From contig JAJVHX010000018.1 in NCBI GenBank assembly GCA_022072405.1, forward strand, positions 124,001-188,000: a stretch of 64,000 nucleotides of DNA, given 5' to 3'. This DNA is from Phycisphaerae bacterium. Lineage in GTDB: Bacteria; Planctomycetota; Phycisphaerae; UBA1845; CAIVHJ01. A model generated the notes under the pieces. That model saw nothing but the letters and a program-made list of their open reading frames with translations. It was not told the origin of the DNA and did no database searches. Below, piece by piece: positions 33,071-41,550 of the stretch (position 1 is the first letter of the stretch; each line of letters starts with the position of its first letter). The translations under genes and the position numbers were made by a program.

Positions 33071-34774
33071 TCACTGGAGACGACAGGCTGGGATCAGTGG
33101 TTCGTATTCGGGATACCACATGAAGTTGCGAACGGCATCATCAATCTGCTCATCCTTGAAGAGCCGGCCGAGTCCCGCGTCGCGCGCTTCACGCACCACA
33201 ATCCCCGCCACCTTAAAGCTGACCTCACGCAGTTTGCTCTGGTTGGGATAGAGCGATCCCTGTTCCAGCAAACCGGGATCGGTCGCTTCCGCACAACCCA
33301 GCGCCGCCGCGAGCAACATGCGATCCGTAACCATGCGGGTCTGCGAGACGATGGCACCCAGTCCCAATCCAGGAAAGATGAAAGCATTGTTACCCTGGCC
33401 AATCAAATGACGCCGACCATTATGCTCTACCGGATTAAATGGGCTGCCCGTGGCTAAGATCGCCCGGCCATCGGTCCAGCGGATTGCATCTGCGGGTTTA
33501 CACTCTGCTTTGCTGGTTGGATTGCTCAAGGCGAAGATGACCGGCTGGGAGACATGCTTGCCCATCTCGCGTACGATTTCTTCGGTGAACACGCCCGGCT
33601 GGGCGGTGGTGCCGATCAGGATGGTCGGCTTATAGTGATGTACCGCCTCCAGGAGCGAGTCGGCCCGTTTTAGATCCCAGTTCATGGCGGAGACATGTTC
33701 GCGACTGGCGGAAAACTCGCGCTTGGTGCTGCTCAAGTCCGTACGACCGTCATGCACCAGCCCGTGACTGTCCAGCATCAACTGGGCCCGGCGGATTTTT
33801 TCAGCGGGGACATTCTGCGCTTCCATGGCCATCTTCACCAGTCGGGCGATACCCACCCCTGCAGCCCCCGCGCCGGCAAAGAGTACTCGCTGCTCACCCA
33901 GCGGAATCCGCGTCACCTTGCAGGCATTGAGCACACCCGCCACCGCAATCGCACTGGTGCCCTGAATATCATCATTAAAACTCGACAACCGGTTGCGATA
34001 GCGATCCAGATTCTGGAAGGCGATGTCCTTATGAAAATCCTCCCACTGCAATAACGCCCGCGGAAAAACCTCGATCACCGCTTCTATAAACCGATCGATA
34101 AATTCCTCGTAAGCGTTGCCGCGCAAGCGCGGCTGACGATAGCCGAAGTAAAGCGGATCATTGAGCAGTTCTTTATTATTGGTACCCACATCGAGACTGA
34201 TGGGCAGACAAACCTGCGGAGGTACGCCCGCTCCGGCGATGTACAGCGAAATCTTGCCGACCGGGATGCCCATGCCGCCGGCGCCCTGGTCGCCCAGCCC
34301 CAGGATGCGTTCGTTATCCGTTACCACAATCAGGCGGATATCCTGGTGGGGTGAATTGCGCAGAATATCCGGAATATGGTCAACATCCTCCGGGGTGATC
34401 CACAAACCGTAGGGTTTACGCAGGATGTGGCTGTATTTCTGACACGCCAACCCCACTACCGGCGTATAGACAATCGGCATCAGTTCTTCCAGATTTTCGA
34501 CCAGTACGCGATAAAAAAGTGTCTGGTTGCGATCGCGCAGTGACGACAGCCCGATGAATTTTTCCAGATCATCCTGCTTGCAGCGGATATGCTCCATCTC
34601 CAGATGCACCTGTTCCTGAATAGTCAACGCCCGCGAAGGCAACAAACCGCGCAGACCGAACCATTCCCGCTCCTGCGGAGTAAAGGCGGTATCCTTGTTG
34701 TACCAGTTGTTGGCAAGCAGATCGCGCCCGTTACTCGTAACGACAATTCCCGGCTTGGATGATTTGGAGGCCAC
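33071..34774 (-). CDS. maeA: NAD-dependent malic enzyme
   Basis: Oxidative decarboxylation of malate to pyruvate. From GTG 34774 (AGGGAG 7 bases upstream) the protein has 567 residues, matching the 565 of Escherichia coli MaeA; an ATG at 34888 would add 38 unrelated residues. Motifs: Tyr-Thr-Pro-Val-Val-Gly near residue 107, [15 protein letters not shown], the metal-site [10 protein letters not shown], and the dinucleotide Gly-Ala-Gly-Ala-Ala-Gly-Val-Gly-Ile. It supplies pyruvate to PFOR, in keeping with the neighbouring acetyl-CoA genes. Confidence 0.94.
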   Translation of the reverse strand: MASKSSKPGIVVTSNGRDLLANNWYNKDTAFTPQEREWFGLRGLLPSRALTIQEQVHLEMEHIRCKQDDLEKFIGLSSLRDRNQTLFYRVLVENLEELMPIVYTPVVGLACQKYSHILRKPYGLWITPEDVDHIPDILRNSPHQDIRLIVVTDNERILGLGDQGAGGMGIPVGKISLYIAGAGVPPQVCLPISLDVGTNNKELLNDPLYFGYRQPRLRGNAYEEFIDRFIEAVIEVFPRALLQWEDFHKDIAFQNLDRYRNRLSSFNDDIQGTSAIAVAGVLNACKVTRIPLGEQRVLFAGAGAAGVGIARLVKMAMEAQNVPAEKIRRAQLMLDSHGLVHDGRTDLSSTKREFSASREHVSAMNWDLKRADSLLEAVHHYKPTILIGTTAQPGVFTEEIVREMGKHVSQPVIFALSNPTSKAECKPADAIRWTDGRAILATGSPFNPVEHNGRRHLIGQGNNAFIFPGLGLGAIVSQTRMVTDRMLLAAALGCAEATDPGLLEQGSLYPNQSKLREVSFKVAGIVVREARDAGLGRLFKDEQIDDAVRNFMWYPEYEPLIPACRLQ

Positions 34775-34900
34775 CGTCGAACTCCCTGTATAAGAATTTT
34801 TTGTTTCGATTTCGAGGATCGTATCCGCTATAGGCTGGTTCGTGGCGTATGCTTCCGCCCTAAGCTCCTTCGGCGGATGGCAGGCCATTAAAAACTATGG

Positions 34901-35608
34901 TCATGTCCACAGGCGGCGCTGTCGTAATGCCAGTAAAATCAGCTCCAAGGCCTGTTCCTGGGTAAAGAGCGTCAGGTTGATGGTCAGATCATGACGACTG
35001 GGCTGCGTCGCCCGTTCGCCGAAATGACGCATCACGAAGTCGGTCCGTTCCTGACGAATGGATTGCATGGCTTGCCGCGCTTCCGCAGCAGTCAGATCAT
35101 GCTCCTGCATATAACCCTCAACGCAACGCTGTTCTTCCGCCACCAGACGGACGCGCAAACCCCGCCCAGCCGGCAGGACCAGATCGGCCGCCCGACCGAC
35201 AAATATGGCTCGACTCTTGCGCGCCAGCGCCAGCATCGTCGTGCACAGCCGGCGAAAATAATCATTTTGGGCATAAGGCCCGTTGATCAGCCCGCGCACC
35301 GCCGCTTCAAACCAGCTTTGATCGCGCTGATCCATGGTTTCATAAAGTCGCTGGCGCAGAGCATCGTCACCTGCCATCGCCTGCAGCAACTGGCGATCGA
35401 AAAAAGGCCAGTTCAACCGCCGGGCCAGTTCCTCCGCCACGGTCCGGCCGCCACATCCCACCTGCAGTGAAAAAGCCACAAAATCATGAACCGTCTCCAC
35501 GGCGGGGGTCTGGTCATCCTGCTGCTGGCGGGCCAGCTCCCAGTTACGCACCTGTCGTTCGACCAGTCGTTCCAGACCTAGGCCCTGTTCCATTGCGTGT
35601 TGACTCAT
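34901..35608 (-). CDS. Cytidylate kinase-like protein
   Basis: Protein of 235 residues resembling the cytidylate-kinase-like (CMK2) family. A P-loop-type Gly-Cys-Gly-Gly-Arg-Thr-Val-Ala-Glu-Glu-Leu-Ala segment lies near residue 52, followed by Pro-Phe-Phe-Asp-Arg-Gln-Leu-Leu and Phe-Val-Gly-Arg-Ala-Ala-Asp. The usual Gly-Ser-Gly-Gly-Lys-like loop is altered (Cys and Arg in place of Ser and Lys), so nucleotide binding may differ. The real substrate of this family is often unclear. An N-terminal extension of about 45 residues is polar. The CBS gene lies 32 bases upstream, suggesting co-transcription. Confidence 0.75.
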   Translation of the reverse strand: MSQHAMEQGLGLERLVERQVRNWELARQQQDDQTPAVETVHDFVAFSLQVGCGGRTVAEELARRLNWPFFDRQLLQAMAGDDALRQRLYETMDQRDQSWFEAAVRGLINGPYAQNDYFRRLCTTMLALARKSRAIFVGRAADLVLPAGRGLRVRLVAEEQRCVEGYMQEHDLTAAEARQAMQSIRQERTDFVMRHFGERATQPSRHDLTINLTLFTQEQALELILLALRQRRLWT

Positions 35609-35640
35609 GTGGTTACTCCCGTGATATCGCCGGTGGGGGC

Positions 35641-36270
35641 TTATTCCAGCGGCTTGGGACGTTCCGGCATCAGCAATATCGCTCCACGTTCCCGCAGCCG
35701 CTTCTCGATCTTCCAGGGATGCAGGCTCCGCGTTCGCAGGTACAACACCGGTTCAGCACCATCCTGGCGCAACTGGGCCGCCACCACACTGACAATCTCA
35801 TCTTCCTCGGAGAGCGTTTCCATCACGTTGGCAATGTCAGCGGCCCCCAGTGGTATCGCCACTTCGATGCGGCTGCCGCCCTGTTCCCATCCTAATAATG
35901 TATTGAACGCCCGCAACAGATTCCGTAACGTCAGTAACCCGACCAGCTCCGCTCCCAGGGTCACCGGCAAAGCATCTATCCCCTGTTGCGTGAAGAGCGC
36001 CGCCGCTTCTTCCAATGGTGCATCCGGTCGAATCCTCGGCGGCTCGGGTTGCATGATCTCCTCAACCCGCAACTCCGCACCGGCCTGGTGATCATAATGA
36101 TCTGCCAACCACAACTCTCGCTCCGTCACCAGCCCCAGCAGATGATTCTGTTGATTCACCACCGGCAACTGGTGAATCCCGTATTGTTCCAGCAGATGCC
36201 GCGCACTGCTGACCAGCTCTTCCGGTCCCACGGTGCGGGGTCTGGTCGTCATGTGATTCTGCACAAACAT
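35641..36270 (-). CDS. CBS-pair protein with a C-terminal ACT-like domain
   Basis: Protein of 209 residues. Two CBS motifs form one Bateman module (about residues 1-125): Met-Thr-Thr-Arg-Pro-Arg-Thr-Val at the start and Ile-Met-Gln-Pro-Glu-Pro-Pro-Arg-Ile at the second. These usually bind adenine nucleotides or SAM. Residues about 135-200 could be an ACT-like sensory domain, as in AcuB-type proteins. ATG 36270 is preferred over an upstream TTG. It heads the minus-strand group that runs through malic enzyme and the acetyl-CoA genes, so an energy-sensing role for that metabolism is plausible but unproven. Confidence 0.78.
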   Translation of the reverse strand: MFVQNHMTTRPRTVGPEELVSSARHLLEQYGIHQLPVVNQQNHLLGLVTERELWLADHYDHQAGAELRVEEIMQPEPPRIRPDAPLEEAAALFTQQGIDALPVTLGAELVGLLTLRNLLRAFNTLLGWEQGGSRIEVAIPLGAADIANVMETLSEEDEIVSVVAAQLRQDGAEPVLYLRTRSLHPWKIEKRLRERGAILLMPERPKPLE

Positions 36271-36624
36271 CGGCGGCAAATCTCGATTTCGTATCCGCCC
36301 AATGCAACAGATGCATCAGTGCTGACAAGTAAAGTTTACCACAACTTCGCCTTATAACGCGGATCGCGTGGTGGTTCTCTCTCCTGCTGACAACATCTCA
36401 TCGCCAGGCTAACAGCACTTGCGATGCCAAAAATGATTCAATCCGCATCCACCGGCAGGGTCCATACTTTGCACAATCTGGACTAATTTAGTCAACATTG
36501 TGCTGATTGCTTTCATCTATCAGTCGCCCATGTGTTTACACAGGAGGGTAGCATTGTCGTCACGAATCGGTCCTGAGCAGCGGTCGGAGGCGTTAACTGC
36601 CCAACCGCACCAAATTACATTACA
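36271..36624. other. Divergent intergenic region before the globin-sensor operon
   Basis: This 354-base gap lies between the CBS gene (minus) and the protoglobin kinase (plus). No gene is visible. It contains the 33-base dyad listed separately and should hold both promoters. I could not find a clear sigma-54 (-24/-12) or sigma-70 promoter for the kinase. Confidence 0.5.
36471..36503. promoter_or_regulatory. 33-base nested dyad upstream of the globin-sensor kinase
   Basis: The structure is GCACAAT-CTG-GACTAA-T-TTAGTC-AAC-ATTGTGC. Both the outer (7 bp) and inner (6 bp) arms are perfect and only two of sixteen pairs mismatch. It sits 122 bases before the kinase start, where a dimeric or tetrameric activator would bind. 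It has no T tail. The arms TTGCAC/GTGC loosely recall NtrC enhancer half-sites. Confidence 0.55.
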
Positions 36625-37845
36625 ATGTCCTTCATGTACCGGCTGGATCATGAACAACTCAAACGCTGGGTTGGATTTTCCTCAGCAGATGCCCAATTGC
36701 TGGGCCAGCTCAGCAGCATATTCCAACCCCAATTGGCCGGTATTGTGGATCGCTTTTACGAGACCTTACTCGATGACCCCCAAGCACGAGCGGTTGTTCA
36801 ACCTGAATCACAAATCCTGCCCCGGCTCTGTCATACTCTGCAACTCTGGCTGTTAGAACTGCTGAGCGGTTCCTATGACAATGACTATTTTCTTAACCGT
36901 TACCGAATCGGAGAACGCCATGTTCAAGTCGGTCTGCCCCAGCGCTTCATGATTCTGGGCATCAGCGTCATCCGCCAGGAACTGACCCGTCGGATCCGCG
37001 AGCGACAACTTCCGAACGAGACGCCGCTGCTGGAGGCCCTTAATAAACTGCTGGAGATGGAGCTGGCCATCATGCTCGATTCCTATCATCAGACTCATAT
37101 CGAACAGATTCGACAGGCTGACAAACGGGCCGTCAAACGGCAGCTCGACGAAGTGCAGCATATGGCCACCATCGGACGACTGGCCGCCTCCTTGGCCCAT
37201 GAAATCAAAAATCCACTCGCGGGGATCAGCGGCGCCATCCAGATCATCTCTCAGGACCTGCCCCCCGGCCATCCGCATGCTGAAATCATGCAGGAAATCC
37301 TGCGTCAGATCGACCGGCTGGATGCTGCAGTCAAGGACTTGTTGATCTACAGCCGACCCAAGCCGCCCGATCGCCGCCTGACCGACGTGGGCGAAGTCAT
37401 CAACCACTCCCTGCAACTGATCACCCAGGATCCCGCCATCCGTCCCTTGAACATCGTGACCCGCGGGATGGAACTGGGCGTCACGACGCTGCTCGATTCC
37501 GACCAGTTTGAACATGTGATTCACAATCTGTTGCTCAACGCAGCGCAAGCCCGCCCGGCAGGTGGAACGGCAGTCATCGAACTTCGCCGCTCCGAACAGC
37601 AGGTAATTGTGGAGATTATTGACGATGGCCCGGGAATGACGCCGGAAGTACTCCGCCGGGCCATGGAACCTTTTTATACCACCAAAGCCCGCGGCACGGG
37701 TCTGGGTCTGCCGATCTGCTATCACATTATCAAGGCCCATCGCGGCGACATCACCATCGACACCCAGCCGGGCCAGGGCACGACGATCCGCCTGCTGTTG
37801 CCCTATATTCAATCGGATCGGGAACGCGAGGTACCTCTGCCATGA
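36625..37845 (+). CDS. Protoglobin-domain sensor histidine kinase (NtrB-like)
   Basis: Soluble kinase of 406 residues. Residues about 5-160 form a protoglobin/globin-coupled-sensor domain. Arg-Ile-Gly-x-x-His-Val-x-x-Gly-Leu, with proximal His99 for heme, is the family signature. After a linker helix come the dimerisation domain with phospho-His192 in Ala-His-Glu-Ile-Lys-Asn-Pro-Leu and an ATPase domain (Asn-Leu-Leu-Leu-Asn-Ala, Asp-Asp-Gly-Pro-Gly-Met, Gly-Thr-Gly-Leu-Gly-Leu). Heme binding of O2, NO or CO would control phosphorylation of the regulator whose start codon overlaps this stop by 4 bases. The start at 36625 has no good ribosome site; ATG 36634 is equally possible. Confidence 0.88.
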   Translation: MSFMYRLDHEQLKRWVGFSSADAQLLGQLSSIFQPQLAGIVDRFYETLLDDPQARAVVQPESQILPRLCHTLQLWLLELLSGSYDNDYFLNRYRIGERHVQVGLPQRFMILGISVIRQELTRRIRERQLPNETPLLEALNKLLEMELAIMLDSYHQTHIEQIRQADKRAVKRQLDEVQHMATIGRLAASLAHEIKNPLAGISGAIQIISQDLPPGHPHAEIMQEILRQIDRLDAAVKDLLIYSRPKPPDRRLTDVGEVINHSLQLITQDPAIRPLNIVTRGMELGVTTLLDSDQFEHVIHNLLLNAAQARPAGGTAVIELRRSEQQVIVEIIDDGPGMTPEVLRRAMEPFYTTKARGTGLGLPICYHIIKAHRGDITIDTQPGQGTTIRLLLPYIQSDREREVPLP

Positions 37846-39206
37846 CTCATACCCGGGTGCTGATCATCGAAGATGAACAATTGATCCGCTGGTCGCTCAA
37901 ACAGCGTTTCACTGCCGAAGGCTATTCCTGCGATGATGCCGCCGGCGGCGGTGACGGGCTGCAGCTCTTCACCCAGCGGACCTATGACCTGGTCATGCTT
38001 GATTTCAAACTGCCCGACATGACCGGTATCGACGTGCTGCGCGAGATCCGCCGACTGGATGACGACGTGGTGGTCATTTTGATGACCGCCTATGGCAAGG
38101 TTGAAACCGCGGTGGAGGCGATCAAGCTGGGGGCCTTTGATTTTGTCAGCAAGCCCTTCCAGATCGACCAGCTCATGGCCCAGGTGGAACGCGGTCTGGA
38201 AACCACCCGCCTCAAACGCCAGGTCCGCGACTATCGCGAAAAAATGAAGGACCAGTTCGGCTTGCAGAAGCTGGTGGGCGACAGCCCCCCCATGCGCGAA
38301 CTCTATGAGCTGGTTAAAAGCATCGCCGACAGCGGCGCCGCCACTGTCTTCCTGCTGGGCGAAACCGGCACGGGTAAAGACCTGCTGGCTAAAACCATTC
38401 ACTACAATTCCGACCGGGCGGATCGTCCCTTCGTTAATATCACCTGTACCGCGCTGAGTGAAACGCTGCTGGAAAGCGAGCTTTTCGGCCACGAAAAAGG
38501 TGCCTTCACCGATGCTAAATCACAAAAGCCGGGCCTGTTCGAACTGGCCCACGGCGGTACTGTTTTCCTCGATGAAGTTGGAGATATGCCCCCCGCGCTG
38601 CAGGCCAAACTGCTGCGTTTCCTGGAGGAAAAAGCCTTCCGCCGCATCGGCGGCGTACGCGATATTCAGGTGGATGTGCGCATCCTCGCCGCCACCAACC
38701 GTGATATTCAAAAAGCGGTCGCGGAGAATAAATTCCGCGAAGATCTCTATCACCGCCTGAACGTGATCACCATCACCATCCCGCCGCTGCGCGACCGCGA
38801 CGGCGATATCGAATTGCTGGCCCGTTTCTTTGTAAGTGAGTATAACCGCGAATATCGCCGCAATATCACCGGTATCGCCCAGGAAGCCCTTGAACGGTTG
38901 CACAGCTATTCCTGGCCGGGCAATGTCCGCGAGTTGCGCAATACCATCGAACGGGCGGTGATCCTCAGCAAGAACAACGTCCTGACCGCCAAGGATTTTG
39001 TTCTTGGCCGGCCGGAAGAAACCGCCACCCTGGGATTGCGCGGACTGCAATTACCCCCCGACGGTGTCGACCTGCAGGAAGTGGAAGCCGAACTGGTCCG
39101 TCAGGCACTCGATCGTACCCAGCGCAATCAGACCAAAGCAGCCAAACTCCTGCACCTGTCGCGCGACCAGTTGCGCTATCGCATGGAGAAGCTCGGCCTG
39201 CTATAA
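37842..39206 (+). CDS. Sigma-54-dependent response regulator (NtrC family)
   Basis: Activator of sigma-54 promoters, 454 residues. It has a receiver with phospho-Asp54 (Leu-Val-Met-Leu-Asp-Phe-Lys-Leu-Pro) and an AAA+ domain (about 145-385). Walker A Gly-Glu-Thr-Gly-Thr-Gly-Lys begins at residue 173, the sigma-54 contact loop Gly-Ala-Phe-Thr-Asp-Ala at 220. A C-terminal Fis-type helix-turn-helix has Asn-Gln-Thr-Lys-Ala-Ala-Lys-Leu-Leu. It is translationally coupled to the protoglobin kinase (ATGA overlap), so the pair is a cognate system. Targets probably include the hemerythrin gene 72 bases downstream, perhaps by read-through, and sigma-54 promoters elsewhere. Confidence 0.95.
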   Translation: MTHTRVLIIEDEQLIRWSLKQRFTAEGYSCDDAAGGGDGLQLFTQRTYDLVMLDFKLPDMTGIDVLREIRRLDDDVVVILMTAYGKVETAVEAIKLGAFDFVSKPFQIDQLMAQVERGLETTRLKRQVRDYREKMKDQFGLQKLVGDSPPMRELYELVKSIADSGAATVFLLGETGTGKDLLAKTIHYNSDRADRPFVNITCTALSETLLESELFGHEKGAFTDAKSQKPGLFELAHGGTVFLDEVGDMPPALQAKLLRFLEEKAFRRIGGVRDIQVDVRILAATNRDIQKAVAENKFREDLYHRLNVITITIPPLRDRDGDIELLARFFVSEYNREYRRNITGIAQEALERLHSYSWPGNVRELRNTIERAVILSKNNVLTAKDFVLGRPEETATLGLRGLQLPPDGVDLQEVEAELVRQALDRTQRNQTKAAKLLHLSRDQLRYRMEKLGLL

Positions 39207-39278
39207 TCAGGACATCCTTTCTCGGACTACTTCGTCGGCTAAGCGACCGGGTCTCCACTTTGGAAATGAGGTACGATC

Positions 39279-39731
39279 ATGGACGACGCCACCATCGCCC
39301 AGAAGGCATTAAAAATCCATGAGGAACTGGATCGTGAGGTGGACCTGCTCCGCCTGCGCATGGCGTCCAAACCCGATGCCCACGGCGATCACTGGCTTAC
39401 AGCCTTTGCTTCTCACTTCCGCCATTTCCATACCCAGCTCCGCAGCCATTTTGAAATGGAGGAAGAGGGCGGCTTCATGAAACCGGTGGTCGACAAACGC
39501 CCCACCCTCAGTCCGCAGATCGCCCGCCTGCGCGAAGAACATCGCCAGATGCGCCATCTCTGCTATGAACTGGAGATGTTTGTCGAAGAATGCCGCGCCC
39601 CCAGCCTGCAGCAGATCGCCCATATCCGCGAGCGCTCCGACGAAATCATCGACTGCCTTAAAGCCCACGAAAAAGCCGAAAACCAGCTGATTCAGGATGC
39701 CTTCCAGCTCGACCTGGGCAGCAGCGAATAA
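39279..39731 (+). CDS. Hemerythrin-domain protein
   Basis: Four-helix-bundle protein of 150 residues with the diiron ligand pattern of bacterial hemerythrins. His14 lies in Lys-Ile-His-Glu-Glu-Leu-Asp; a His-Phe-x-x-Phe-His block with Glu follows near residues 48-64; then Arg-Glu-Glu-His-Arg-Gln-Met and a C-terminal Ala-His-Glu-Lys-Ala-Glu. It probably binds O2 or NO reversibly, for sensing, storage or repair of iron centres. A GAGG box precedes the ATG. It follows the globin-sensor kinase and regulator on the same strand and is the obvious candidate output of that system. Confidence 0.88.
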   Translation: MDDATIAQKALKIHEELDREVDLLRLRMASKPDAHGDHWLTAFASHFRHFHTQLRSHFEMEEEGGFMKPVVDKRPTLSPQIARLREEHRQMRHLCYELEMFVEECRAPSLQQIAHIRERSDEIIDCLKAHEKAENQLIQDAFQLDLGSSE

Positions 39732-40183
39732 TGCTGGTCCCGTTCCAGCGGGTGGCCGGCTGATTCCATGTCCCATCGTTCCCCAATCCGACATGAGCGC
39801 AGTTTCATTTTGTCTGTCCATCGGTGTGCCTGAAATTACAAATCTTATATTTCAAATTCTTCCGGCTTTGTGAGCCGTGTGGGATTTCGCCACGGCTGAT
39901 CCCGCAGTAACACCTGACCTCCCGGTACATGATATACACTGCTTAAGTGCAGCGCTGCGATTCTAATATTCGCAATTTATTTCGCCCGACTATCGGCGCC
40001 CCACGCACCCCAAAAGGCTGCAACTGAATATAATAAGCTAATAATACGCATAATATAATACACCGTAAAATGACATTAAATGGTGCTAATTACTAATATT
40101 GTGAAATACTTTCTTGCAATGCGTGTAGATTATACGAATCCTGCCTGGGAGGCGGGATCGCTCATCATATCAAGGAGTTAACA
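39732..40183. other. Long AT-rich leader region before the RiPP-like gene
   Basis: No gene seen. The first part holds a hairpin (GCCGTG 39874-39879 with CACGGC 39891-39896) and the perfect palindrome GCAGCGCTGC (39949-39958). Bases 40020-40135 are strongly AT-rich and likely contain the promoter. A GC-rich hairpin (CCTGCCT/AGGCGGG, about 40140-40157) lies just before the ribosome site of the next gene. Confidence 0.5.
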
Positions 40184-40441
40184 ATGGGTAATCGTCATTT
40201 TGAGAAATTAACCATCGTGAAAGAATCGCTCCGGAATCTCAATTCCGCACAACTGCACGAAGTCAAAGGCGGTGCTTCGCCCACCGCGATAGCGACTTCA
40301 ATCGGCAGCTTGATACTGTCGGCTATTTCCTATGCCATGTATTGCGACAGCGGCTTGTTGACCTATCGCATCGCAACGGAGGTGTGTATCCAACGGGAAC
40401 CCTATGGAGGGTCGGTAGCGAGCAGCAATAATATTCAATAG
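40184..40441 (+). CDS. Putative RiPP (lanthipeptide-like) precursor peptide A
   Basis: An 85-residue peptide with a CAAGGAG ribosome site and its own strong terminator. Residues 1-30 look like a class I lanthipeptide-type leader: Lys-Leu-x4-Glu-Ser-Leu-Arg-x-Leu, then an amphipathic stretch ending in Val-Lys-Gly-Gly. The remaining 55 residues would be the core, with 11 Ser, 6 Thr and 2 Cys, starting Ala-Ser-Pro-Thr. The leader aligns without gaps to the peptide at 63447. No LanB/C, LanM, cyclase or C39 peptidase-transporter gene lies in the window, so maturation genes would be remote. A double-Gly bacteriocin or signalling peptide is the alternative. Confidence 0.6.
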   Translation: MGNRHFEKLTIVKESLRNLNSAQLHEVKGGASPTAIATSIGSLILSAISYAMYCDSGLLTYRIATEVCIQREPYGGSVASSNNIQ

Positions 40442-40473
40442 CTGCCGGTGTCCGGCGAGCCTGATAAAGTGAG

Positions 40474-40509
40474 CAAGAGCCGCAAAAAATAATTTGCGGC
40501 TCTTGTTTT
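40474..40509 (+). terminator. Rho-independent terminator of precursor peptide A
   Basis: Perfect 13-bp stem CAAGAGCCGCAAA (40474-40486) with TTTGCGGCTCTTG (40493-40505), 6-base loop, then TTTT. Confidence 0.93.
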
Positions 40510-40536
40510 ATCGTTTGCTGCAGACGTAAATTTTCT

Positions 40537-41532
40537 TTATTCCGCTTCCCAGGTCTGGAGCAGGTGGATGTAGTTGGCCCGGTAGAGCAGTTGCGGTTGC
40601 GGGCAGCGGGCGAGGTTCATGCTGCCGCGCATCTGGGCCAGAGTGTCATATTCCCGGGCAGAGAGCCAGTCTTCCAGCTCCCGCCGAACCGTGGCCAGGT
40701 AGTTCGGACCATAGCGCAACAGCGCCGAGACCATCTGCACCGCATCAGCTCCGCACATGATGGCTTTAATGGCATCGAGCGCGGTATGCACCCCGCCGGT
40801 CACCGCCAGCGAACAGGTCAACTGCGAACTGAGGACCGCCAGCCAGCGCAGGCGCAAGCGCAATTCCGAGGGATTGGACAACTCCAACTGCGAAATATAC
40901 TCCAGATTATCCACGTCGATATCCGGCTGATAAAATCGATTAAACAGGATCAGTCCGTCCGCCCCCGCCTTCACCAGCGCCCGGGCAAAATGGGGTAGCG
41001 AGGTATAGAAGCGCGGCAGCTTGACCGCCAGCGGTATCTGCACGCTGCGTTTGATATTGTGAATCACCTCGACGGCCTGTTGCTCCAGTTCCATGGCGCT
41101 GTCGTCCGGGTCCATGGGCACGTCATAGAGATTAATCTCCAGCCCATCGGCACCGGCCTGCTGCATCATACTCGCGTAATCCAGCCAGCCGCTCGGCGTC
41201 GTGCCGTTCAGCGAGCCGAATACCGGGATGCGCACCGCCCGTTTGACCTGGCTGAGGTGATTCAGATATTCCTGCGGTCCGAGGACGAAATCCTCCGGCT
41301 CGGGCAGGTAGGTGCGAGCCTCGACAAAACTGTCCGCGTGGGACGCGGTGGCGGAATAGGTCGCCATCACCTCCGCGGCGATCTGTTCCTCAAACAGCGA
41401 ACGCATGACAATCGCCGCGGCACCGGCATCTTCCAGACGCCGTACCGTGTCCAGATGATCCGCCAGCGGACTGGCTCCCACCACCAGCGGATGGGGCAAC
41501 GTGATTCCCAGATATTTTGTGGTTAAATTCAT
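40537..41532 (-). CDS. Dihydroorotate dehydrogenase-like flavoprotein
   Basis: TIM-barrel FMN protein of 331 residues in the DHOD family. Visible are Leu-Val-Val-Gly-Ala-Ser-Pro-Leu near residue 16, Gly-Ala-Asp-Gly-Leu-Glu-Ile-Asn-Leu, Val-Lys-Leu-Pro and the phosphate-binding Val-Thr-Gly-Gly-Val-His and Gly-Ala-Asp-Ala-Val-Gln. A catalytic Ser/Cys as in true PyrD is not obvious. This subtype often sits beside pyruvate:ferredoxin oxidoreductase genes, as it does here (18-base gap to nifJ), so it may serve that enzyme or another redox step rather than pyrimidine synthesis. A GGGAGAAGGA box precedes the ATG. Confidence 0.83.
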   Translation of the reverse strand: MNLTTKYLGITLPHPLVVGASPLADHLDTVRRLEDAGAAAIVMRSLFEEQIAAEVMATYSATASHADSFVEARTYLPEPEDFVLGPQEYLNHLSQVKRAVRIPVFGSLNGTTPSGWLDYASMMQQAGADGLEINLYDVPMDPDDSAMELEQQAVEVIHNIKRSVQIPLAVKLPRFYTSLPHFARALVKAGADGLILFNRFYQPDIDVDNLEYISQLELSNPSELRLRLRWLAVLSSQLTCSLAVTGGVHTALDAIKAIMCGADAVQMVSALLRYGPNYLATVRRELEDWLSAREYDTLAQMRGSMNLARCPQPQLLYRANYIHLLQTWEAE

Positions 41533-41550
41533 TTTCCTTCTCCCCGGCTG

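Noticed and set aside
34901..35608. True cytidylate kinase (cmk)
   Set aside because: The P-loop lacks the usual Ser and Lys and the overall pattern fits the cytidylate-kinase-like group rather than housekeeping Cmk.
40537..41532. pyrD of pyrimidine synthesis
   Set aside because: The sequence matches the DHOD-like group found beside PFOR, no clear catalytic base is seen and no pyr genes are near.
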